From positions 1 to 24,766 of IMG/VR virus record IMGVR_UViG_3300046506_000197: a DNA stretch of 24,766 nt; one strand, 5' to 3'. This document shows positions 14,269 to 19,597 of this stretch, piece after piece. The notes beneath the pieces are model-generated. The model saw nothing but the letters and a program-made list of their open reading frames with translations, was not told the origin of the DNA and did not search any database. How positions within the stretch are numbered: position 1 is the stretch's first letter; each line of letters opens with the position of its first letter. Source of the DNA: a virus. A program made the translations under genes and the position numbers.

Positions 14269-16308
14269 ATGAACTACCCGACCGAAGTAAAAGAAGCCGC
14301 AAAACGCCTGTACCTGCGTCGTTGTTCGGTGAAGGAAATCCAGGCGCATTTAAAGCTGCCCAACATCCGCATCGTCTATTACTGGATCCGCCAAGGATGC
14401 TGGGACGAGATGCTGACGGACGAGGAACCGCTGACCGCCATCAGCCGGCGGATCACCCTGATCCTGGAGAAGATCGACACGCTGACCAAGGGCGAACTCG
14501 ACGAACTGGAGCGCCTGACCACCCTGCGCGAACGTCTGATTAAGCAGTCGTCGAAGCCCGCGCCGGCGGCGCCGTCCGAAAGTTCGGACGAGCCCCGGGA
14601 ACGCCCCTCAAGCCAGCGCCGCGATCGGGGCGACAGCGGCGGTAAGAAGCGAGAAAAGAAGGTCAAGAACGACATCAGTGGCCTCACCGAAGTGGACTTT
14701 CTGGATAAGTTCATCTCCAAGATGTACGGCTACCAGAAGGAGCTATTCGAAGCGAAACAAAACCCGCTGACGCGACGGGTCCGCAACATCCTGAAAAGCC
14801 GGCAGGTCGGCCTGACCTACTACTTCGCCGGCGAAGCGTTCATGGACGCCGTGCTGAGCGGCGATAACCAGGTGTTCCTGTCCGCCAGCCGCTCGCAGTC
14901 GGAGATCTTCCGCAGCTACATCATCCAGTTCGCCCAACAGTGGTTCGGCATAGAACTAACCGGCAACCCCATCACGCTCAGCAACGGCGCCGAACTGCGC
15001 TTCCTCAGTACCAACAGCAGCACTGCCCAGGGCTATCACGGCCACGTCTACGTGGACGAATATTTCTGGATTCGCGACTTCGAAAAACTGAGCACCGTGG
15101 CCAGCGCCATGGGCACCCACAAGAAATGGCGCAAAACCTATTTCTCGACGCCTAGTGCGGTGTCGCACCAGGCCTACCCGTTCTGGTCGGGCGAAGAGTT
15201 TCGCAACAGCAAACGCGGCAAAAAGGCTGGTGGTGTGTGGCCCACTGAATCGGCCTACACGCAAGGCGCGCTGTGTCCAGACGGCCAGTGGCGCAAGACC
15301 ATTACCCTGGATGATGCCATTGCCGGCGGCTGCAATCTGTTCGACCTCGAGCAACTGCAGCTGGAGTACGACGAGGACAAGTTTCAGCAACTGTTCTACT
15401 GCAAATTCATCGACAGCACCCAGAGCGCATTCAGCCTCAAGGACCTGGAACGCTGCTACTCCGACCTATCGTTGTGGGAAGACTACAACCCGGAACTGGA
15501 TCGGCCGTTCGGCAACAGCCCGGTCTGGCTGGGCTACGACCCGAGCCGCACCCGCGACGACTCCACCTGTGTGGTCATCGCGCCGCCGCTCGAACCCGGG
15601 GCGAAATTCCGCATCCTCGAGAAGCACAGCTGGCGTGGGCACTCGTTCACCCACCAAGCCGCCCAGGTCAAGAAGCTGACCGAACGTTTCAACGTGCAAC
15701 ACATCGGCATCGACGTCACCGGCGTGGGCCACGGTGTGTTCGACCTGGTGCGCGACTTCTACGCCAAGGCGACGCCCATTCACTACAGCCTTGAGGCCAA
15801 GAACACTCTGGTACTCAAGGCCCAGGACACGATTCAAGGCAGCCGCATCGAATGGGACGCGGGCTGGACGGACATCGCCCAGGCCTTCCTGACGATCAAG
15901 CGTGGCGCCACCACCAGCGGCCAGATCACGTACAGCGCTTCGCGCACCGACGCGACCGGTCACGCCGACATCGCCTGGGCGGTCATGCACGCCCTGGCCA
16001 ACGAACCCCTAAACACCAACAAGCGGCGCCGTAGCCGCTACGTGACGAGCACCCACAGCAGCCATGGCCAACAAACGCAGAAAACCACCGCAAGTTCCAA
16101 GACCACAGCAGCCCATGCGGGCCTTCACGTTCGGGGAGCCCGAGCAGGTGCTGTCCGGCAACATCGGCGAGTACGTGGGGGTGTTCCCCAGCGACGACGG
16201 CAAGATCTACAAGCCACCGGTGTCACGTGTCGGCCTGGCCAAGCTGTTGCGCGCCAACGCGCACCACGGCGCCATTCCGAAGTTCAAGCGCAACCTGCTG
16301 TTGCGTGA
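14269..16308 (+). CDS. P: Terminase large subunit (GpP), C-terminus running into the portal gene
   Basis: ATPase/nuclease that drives DNA into the prohead. ATG 14269 (MNYPTEVKEAAKRLYLRRCS) gives 679 residues. Visible: an N-terminal helix-turn-helix with KEIQAHLKL and YYWIRQGCWDE (about 20-48); an acidic/basic linker (95-135); ATPase motif KSRQVGLTYYFA with Walker A-like 178-185; Walker B HVYVDEYFW (259-267); and nuclease acidic residues D424 (LGYDPSRTRDDS), D482 (GIDVTG) and D567 (GHADIAW). P2 P has about 590 residues. Here the coding frame overlaps the portal by 245 bases, adding roughly 80 Arg-rich residues with no family likeness after RRRSRY (residue 591). Expect either a real extension or an indel that lost the normal stop. 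Confidence 0.92.
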   Translation: MNYPTEVKEAAKRLYLRRCSVKEIQAHLKLPNIRIVYYWIRQGCWDEMLTDEEPLTAISRRITLILEKIDTLTKGELDELERLTTLRERLIKQSSKPAPAAPSESSDEPRERPSSQRRDRGDSGGKKREKKVKNDISGLTEVDFLDKFISKMYGYQKELFEAKQNPLTRRVRNILKSRQVGLTYYFAGEAFMDAVLSGDNQVFLSASRSQSEIFRSYIIQFAQQWFGIELTGNPITLSNGAELRFLSTNSSTAQGYHGHVYVDEYFWIRDFEKLSTVASAMGTHKKWRKTYFSTPSAVSHQAYPFWSGEEFRNSKRGKKAGGVWPTESAYTQGALCPDGQWRKTITLDDAIAGGCNLFDLEQLQLEYDEDKFQQLFYCKFIDSTQSAFSLKDLERCYSDLSLWEDYNPELDRPFGNSPVWLGYDPSRTRDDSTCVVIAPPLEPGAKFRILEKHSWRGHSFTHQAAQVKKLTERFNVQHIGIDVTGVGHGVFDLVRDFYAKATPIHYSLEAKNTLVLKAQDTIQGSRIEWDAGWTDIAQAFLTIKRGATTSGQITYSASRTDATGHADIAWAVMHALANEPLNTNKRRRSRYVTSTHSSHGQQTQKTTASSKTTAAHAGLHVRGARAGAVRQHRRVRGGVPQRRRQDLQATGVTCRPGQAVARQRAPRRHSEVQAQPAVA

Positions 16309-17089
16309 ATTCATCGCCTCGCCTGGCTGCACCACCGAGACGATGGGCCGCGCCGCACTGGACTACATGGTGTTCGGCGAGGCGTACTTCTACAACGACA
16401 CCAACGCCTTCGGCCAGGTGCTGCAGTTGCAACACCTGCCGGCCATCAACATGCGGGTCAAGGTCGGTGGCGGCTTCGTGATGCTGCTGCCCGACAACAA
16501 AGAAATGGAGTTTGAGCAGGACGAGATCTCGCACGTCCTGGACTACGACGTGGAACAAAATATCTACGGCGTGCCGGACTATCTGGGTGGCCTGCAGGCG
16601 CTGCTACTCAACGAAGCCGCGACCCTGTTCCGCCGTCGCTACTACAGCAACGGTGCGCACGCGGGTTACATCTTCTACACCAATGACCCGGATCTGACCG
16701 AGGACGATGAAGAGGAACTGCGGGCACAAATCAGTGCCAGCAAGGGTGTGGGTAACTTCCGCTCGATGTTCGTCAACATCCCCAACGGCAAGGAAAACGC
16801 GATCCAGATCATTCCCGTAGGGGACTTCCAAGCCAAAGACGAGCTGGAGAAAGTGAAAAACATCACGCGCAACGACGTTATCGCCGCGTGGCGAATGAAC
16901 CCTGCCCTGGCCGGCATCATCCCGGAAAACAACGGCGGATTTGGCGACATCGAGAAGATCGATCGCGTGTACACCAGCAACGAAATTCGGCCGATCTGCC
17001 AGCTGTTCAACCAACTGAATGACCGCCTTCGCGAAGACAGGCGATTCAACTGGCAGGAAGCGACATCACCAGTCGATACAACTGCATGA
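16064..17089 (+). CDS. Q: Portal protein (GpQ)
   Basis: A 341-residue portal protein of the P2 Q/PBSX family (P2 Q: 344 aa), the dodecameric gate through which DNA enters and leaves the capsid. Recognisable: NKRRKPPQVPRPQQPMRAFTFGEPEQV, then AHHGAIPKFKRNLLLREF (the P2 S-x-x-H-x-x-x-I-x-x-K-x-N segment), GRAALDYMVFGEAYFYNDTN, EISHVLDYDVEQNIYGVPDYLGGLQALLLNEAATLFRRRYYSNGAHAGYI and NDVIAAWRMNPALAGIIPENNGGFGDIEK. The end (LNDRLREDRRFNWQEATSPVDTTA) departs from usual portals. The gene overlaps the tail of the P frame; no clear Shine-Dalgarno precedes ATG 16064, suggesting coupling to P. Confidence 0.95.
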   Translation: MANKRRKPPQVPRPQQPMRAFTFGEPEQVLSGNIGEYVGVFPSDDGKIYKPPVSRVGLAKLLRANAHHGAIPKFKRNLLLREFIASPGCTTETMGRAALDYMVFGEAYFYNDTNAFGQVLQLQHLPAINMRVKVGGGFVMLLPDNKEMEFEQDEISHVLDYDVEQNIYGVPDYLGGLQALLLNEAATLFRRRYYSNGAHAGYIFYTNDPDLTEDDEEELRAQISASKGVGNFRSMFVNIPNGKENAIQIIPVGDFQAKDELEKVKNITRNDVIAAWRMNPALAGIIPENNGGFGDIEKIDRVYTSNEIRPICQLFNQLNDRLREDRRFNWQEATSPVDTTA

Positions 17090-17098
17090 TGATCTTTC

Positions 17099-17117
17099 TG
17101 TAGAGATAAGCACTACA
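17099..17117. promoter_or_regulatory. 19-bp dyad upstream of ogr, candidate activator binding site
   Basis: TGTAG (17099-17103) and CTACA (17113-17117) form a perfect 5-bp inverted repeat with a 9-base spacer, in the 73-base gap between Q and ogr. The same geometry GTAG-N9-C(T/C)AC lies at the centre of the O/P dyad, with CGTAG and CCACG. P2 Ogr sites are TGT-N12-ACA dyads; this one is TGT-N13-ACA. A binding site for the phage activator is plausible, perhaps autoregulatory. Short motifs like this occur by chance, so confidence is modest. Confidence 0.45.
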
Positions 17118-17162
17118 CCTTGTGGCAACATGGCGGCGATTAGCTGCCCTGGGGAGGGACAT

Positions 17163-17420
17163 ATGCGAGTGACATGTAAGTGCGGGAACAAGGGATTAAT
17201 CCGGGATAGCAAGCCACAGTCGCCGGATTTTGTGACCCTTTACTGCCAGTGCCTGGACGTCCAGTGCGGGCACACATGGGTGGCCCATTTGACGTTCTCC
17301 CACACGCTGAGCCCATCGGCGCAGACGTTCGACCGGTTGTTGTTTGATCGACTGAGGGAAATGCCCAGGGCGAAACAGAGGGAGTTATTCGAACAGCTCG
17401 GGGCGCAGGCGGTTGCGTGA
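17163..17420 (+). CDS. ogr: Ogr/Delta-like late transcription activator
   Basis: An 85-residue zinc-binding activator of late promoters. ATG 17163 is chosen because GGGAGG precedes it by about six bases; the longer frame upstream overlaps the portal and lacks any fit. The zinc part is MRVTCKCGNKGLIRD with Cys5 and Cys7, then YCQCLDVQCGHTW with Cys28, Cys30 and Cys35. P2 Ogr has C-x2-C-x22-C-x4-C; the C-x-CG and C-x4-C forms here are those of Pseudomonas-type relatives. The C-terminal part (SAQTFDRLLFDRLREMPRAKQRELFEQLG) is helical. Unlike P2, where ogr follows the D gene, ogr here ends the P-Q operon. Confidence 0.88.
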   Translation: MRVTCKCGNKGLIRDSKPQSPDFVTLYCQCLDVQCGHTWVAHLTFSHTLSPSAQTFDRLLFDRLREMPRAKQRELFEQLGAQAVA

Positions 17421-17429
17421 CGCTCAAAC

Positions 17430-17451
17430 CGCCGACTCTGATGTGTCGGCG
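17430..17451 (+). terminator. Hairpin after ogr, possible terminator
   Basis: CGCCGAC and GTCGGCG pair perfectly (7 bp) with an 8-base loop, nine bases past the ogr stop at 17418-17420. No T run follows on either strand, so it would be a weak or Rho-assisted terminator. It lies between the convergent ends of ogr (plus) and the small gene at 17490-17675 (minus) and could serve both. Confidence 0.4.
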
Positions 17452-17489
17452 ATCGGTTACACCAAATCGAGGTTAAGCGATTGGGGGCA

Positions 17490-17675
17490 TCAGCTGTTGG
17501 CTGACTCTTTAGGATTGGTGGCAAGAACCTCGAAAAGCCGGCGAAGCTGACCTCGCTCCTGTTCACTCAATGACCGGTAAAGGCCAATGAAACGGCATTC
17601 CGCTCGGGTCAGGTCGAGCCGTTCGAAATCGGCACACCCACCACAAGCGGGTTCTTTTTTGATGCGATCCAACAT
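17490..17675 (-). CDS. Small Cys-containing protein of unknown function
   Basis: A 61-residue protein, MLDRIKKEPACGGCADFERL and onward, ending ERGQLRRLFEVLATNPKESANS. ATG 17675 has GGAG at eight bases, so it is likely to be translated. It carries a CGGC pair (Cys11, Cys14) and a third Cys27 (RAECRF), then a basic/acidic helix, which might bind metal or redox partner; no complete zinc-finger is formed. The gene lies directly downstream of the repressor on the same strand and may be expressed in the lysogen. I recall similar small proteins beside repressors in Pseudomonas prophages, without known function. Confidence 0.7.
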   Translation of the reverse strand: MLDRIKKEPACGGCADFERLDLTRAECRFIGLYRSLSEQERGQLRRLFEVLATNPKESANS

Positions 17676-17777
17676 GCTTACTACTCCATAAAGTGCATTG
17701 CTGAATCGGCGTTATCGGGGCGGGGGCTGGCTTTGAAACGAGGGGGACAACGAATGCCGCACAAGCTTTGTTACAAG

Positions 17778-18125
17778 TTAATTCGATCTCTTCGCGGCAT
17801 CATCGGCCATGGCTTGCAGAAAACGACGGATCGCCTTTTGGTCCTCTTCGGTAATGCTCCTGAACTGTTTTATCAACTCCTCCTCGGCCGCTGTAAACAG
17901 TTGACCGATCGGCGTGGAACGACGGCCAGTCAAAATGTAAGCCGCGTCAGCACCTTGTTCTTCAAGCGCAGCAACATAACGAAGGTCGAGCGAACTCGCT
18001 CCCAGCTCATAGTTTTTTTGTGTCCCCCGACTGACTCCTAAAAGCACTCCAAACTCTGTTTGATTCAGCCCTAGGCGCTCGCGCTCTTCCCTCAGGCGTT
18101 CACCTACTCGATCAGCTATGAGCAT
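17778..18125 (-). CDS. Short XRE-family repressor (CI/C type)
   Basis: The lysogenic repressor candidate, 115 residues from ATG 18125 (MLIADRVGERLREERERLGL). The frame is open further to ATG 18143 and TTG 18167, but those starts overlap the promoter region and lack a ribosome site; GGTG lies about nine bases before ATG 18125. The helix-turn-helix is at about residues 17-38: LGLNQTEFGVLLGVSRGTQKNYE, of XRE type, with YELGASSLDLRYVAALEEQGADAAYILTG following as in C-type repressors. No S24 self-cleaving protease domain follows; the C-terminal 40 residues are helical (EEELIKQFRSITEEDQKAIRRFLQAM). Regulation by simple dissociation or by an antirepressor is therefore more likely than RecA-driven cleavage. 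Confidence 0.88.
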   Translation of the reverse strand: MLIADRVGERLREERERLGLNQTEFGVLLGVSRGTQKNYELGASSLDLRYVAALEEQGADAAYILTGRRSTPIGQLFTAAEEELIKQFRSITEEDQKAIRRFLQAMADDAAKRSN

Positions 18126-18142
18126 TTTTTTAGTCACCACCA

Positions 18143-18171
18143 TTGACTTGATCAATATTTTGACCAAGAAT
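18143..18171 (+). promoter_or_regulatory. Rightward early promoter
   Basis: TTGACT (18143-18148), a 17-base spacer and AAGAAT (18166-18171) form a recognisable sigma-70 promoter reading into the DNA-binding gene at 18218. The -35 box is 5/6 and the -10 box 4/6 to consensus. The spacer is almost entirely the 22-bp dyad described next, so repressor bound there should block RNA polymerase. Transcription would serve the whole early operon to 23339. Confidence 0.6.
18147..18168. promoter_or_regulatory. 22-bp near-palindromic operator candidate
   Basis: The left half CTTGATCAATA and the right half TTTTGACCAAG pair at 9 of 11 positions around 18157/18158. It lies between the -35 and the -10 of the rightward promoter and over a weak leftward promoter candidate (TTGTCT at 18183-18178, AAATAT at 18160-18155, minus strand). 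A single operator controlling both divergent promoters would fit a P2-like C/Cox switch. Sequences flanking it show TCACCAC repeated directly (18134-18140, 18171-18177). Confidence 0.55.
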
Positions 18172-18217
18172 CACCACAGACAAACACAAGTAAACACAAC
18201 TGAACAGAGTGCGCACT

Positions 18218-18418
18218 ATGCCCGCCACCGTTACACCCGAGCAAGCCCGAGAGGCGTTAGATCGCAGAGGTATGAGTATTGCGGAGTTCAGCCGAAAGCA
18301 CGGACTGAACAAAAATTTAGTCAGCGACCTGTTGAACGGAAGGATCAAAGGTCGCCGGGGGGAGGCACATCGAGCTGCCGTATTACTCGGCATCAAAGAC
18401 GGCGTTATCGAACAGTAA
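18218..18418 (+). CDS. BcepMu gp16-like DNA-binding protein (Cro/Cox position)
   Basis: A 66-residue helix-turn-helix protein, MPATVTPEQAREALDRRGMSIAEFSRKHGLNKNL, whose pattern G-x-S-(I/V)-x-x-(F/W)-(S/A)-R-x-H-G-x-x-x-x-x-V and L-L-N-G-R...R-G-x-x-H-x-x-A-V-x-L-G-(I/L)-K matches the BcepMu gp16 family of phage-associated proteins. ATG 18218 is preferred; an in-frame GTG at 18209 would add three residues. AGTGCGCACT (18208-18217), a perfect 10-bp palindrome, touches the start and may be an operator or an mRNA feature. First gene of the early operon and opposite the repressor: the position of Cro or Cox. It may repress lysogenic transcription; no functional data for the family known to me. Confidence 0.85.
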   Translation: MPATVTPEQAREALDRRGMSIAEFSRKHGLNKNLVSDLLNGRIKGRRGEAHRAAVLLGIKDGVIEQ

Positions 18419-18448
18419 CGGCATTGAACCAACAGGGAAAAGTAGAAG

Positions 18449-18928
18449 ATGAAAAGCCCCGTTCTAGAGACGCGCAAGGAAGCTATGCGCGAGATCATTC
18501 GCAGCTACCCCGATGGACGCGAAGGTGCTGCTGCTCGCTTGGGAATGAAAGTCAAAAAGTTCGACAACCACGCCTACGAGAGCGCGGGTTGCAGTCCGCT
18601 GAGTGATGCTCAGGTCTACGTGCTGGAACAAGAGCGCGGCACCTGTCATTTCCCGAACTATGTTGCGCAGATGTACAGCGGGTTATTTGTACCGGTCGCC
18701 GACCCCGAAACGCTGGATAACGTTGAACTATATGCCCGGTCGGTTCAGGTTTCCGCGAAACGCGGCTGTGTTGACCAGGCAATTGCCCGGGCGCTGGAAG
18801 ACGGCTCGATCAACGCAGAAGAAGCCGAAATCATCCTCAACGCTCACAACCTTCACATGGCCGCACGCCACGCCGAAGTGCTGGCAGCCATCGACCTGTA
18901 CCGCGCCAAACCGGGGAAAGGCCAATGA
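18449..18928 (+). CDS. CII-like phage regulatory protein (YmfL / CP76 family)
   Basis: A 159-residue protein whose N-terminal part, RKEAMREIIRSYPDGREGAAARLGMKVKKFDNHAYESAG, then SPLSDAQVYVLEQE, has the form of the phage CII-like regulator family (CP76/YmfL): a helix-turn-helix with A-A-A-R-L-G-M and a following N-x-x-Y. The rest is Ala- and Glu-rich helix (QAIARALEDGSINAEEAEIILNAHNLHMAARHAEVLAAIDLY). It is the second early gene, about 30 bases after the previous stop, where lambdoid and P2-like Pseudomonas phages keep such regulators. It overlaps the following gene as ATGA. Likely DNA binding, role in the lysis-lysogeny choice inferred. Confidence 0.82.
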   Translation: MKSPVLETRKEAMREIIRSYPDGREGAAARLGMKVKKFDNHAYESAGCSPLSDAQVYVLEQERGTCHFPNYVAQMYSGLFVPVADPETLDNVELYARSVQVSAKRGCVDQAIARALEDGSINAEEAEIILNAHNLHMAARHAEVLAAIDLYRAKPGKGQ

Positions 18929-19290
18929 ACAATCTGCCTGTAGTACACGAATATCAGGACATGCTCAAAGCCGCGGCTTTTGCGTTCCTTGAGCGGCACC
19001 GGTGCGAACACCTGGGCGACGATCAGCAACTGTTCCAACGTGCTGTGCAGCACCTCGTCGCAGATTACAACGCCGTGGCTCAGCACGCTGAACGCTTGGT
19101 GCATCTGGCCAGCAGCGAAATGTCAGCGGTAAGCAATCGGCAGCGGTTGGACATCACCAGCAGCACGTCCACGCACACCGTCATCATCGACACCGCCACC
19201 GGCAACGCCTGGGCAATCCCGGTTAGCCTGATCTACGAACGCATTCTCATCGCTCCCGACAACGGGCGTTTCCGCGTCACCGCTTCGTAA
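18925..19290 (+). CDS. Early phage protein of unknown function
   Basis: A 121-residue protein starting at ATG 18925 (ATGA overlap with the CII-like gene). The N-terminal half (MNNLPVVHEYQDMLKAAAFAFLERHRCEHLGDDQQLFQRAVQHLVADYN) is helical and charged; the second half is strand-rich (HTVIIDTATGNAWAIPVSLIYERILIAPDNGRFRV). I do not recognise a family. There is no membrane segment, signal peptide or known motif. Operon position suggests an early regulator accessory or replication-associated protein. Confidence 0.75.
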   Translation: MNNLPVVHEYQDMLKAAAFAFLERHRCEHLGDDQQLFQRAVQHLVADYNAVAQHAERLVHLASSEMSAVSNRQRLDITSSTSTHTVIIDTATGNAWAIPVSLIYERILIAPDNGRFRVTAS

Positions 19291-19361
19291 TACCCACAAA
19301 TAAATCGCCTGCCCCACCGCCGTGGGTTTGGGTGAGCTGCGCCCGAAATTGAGGTTTGACG

Positions 19362-19595
19362 ATGGAAAACGCCATGAACATCAACGCGAAACTGACGCCC
19401 GCCGAGGCTCAAGCGCTCCTGGCCAACCTGCGCGAGCAATACCGTCTCAGCCTCAATGAACTTTGGTACGCAGACCAGTACCGCCTGATTCCAGATGGCC
19501 TGCGCCACGGATCAATCCTCGCCAACAGCCCTGTGATGGCCGCTCAGAAACACCTGATCGGTGCCCTCACCCTCTGCCTCAAGAAAGCGAAGTAA
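19362..19595 (+). CDS. Small early protein of unknown function
   Basis: A 77-residue protein, MENAMNINAKLTPAEAQALLANLREQYRLSLNELWYADQYR to KKAK. ATG 19362 has GAGG at an ideal distance; an upstream in-frame TTG at 19356 is unlikely. Mostly helical, with a charged N-terminal helix; no recognisable motif. It immediately precedes the replication gene, its stop lying two bases before the primase start, so the pair is co-transcribed and perhaps coupled. The 71-base gap before it contains a 5-bp CCCAC/GTGGG hairpin (19313-19326) with no T run. Confidence 0.72.
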   Translation: MENAMNINAKLTPAEAQALLANLREQYRLSLNELWYADQYRLIPDGLRHGSILANSPVMAAQKHLIGALTLCLKKAK

Positions 19596-19597
19596 CC

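Noticed and set aside
18118-18606. 162-aa plus-strand frame across the switch
   Set aside because: Overlaps the promoter region and two better genes in a different frame; Arg/Ser/Gln-rich without a start signal.
19313-19326. CCCAC/GTGGG hairpin as a terminator
   Set aside because: Only five pairs and no T run, in the middle of an operon that must be read through to the replication gene.
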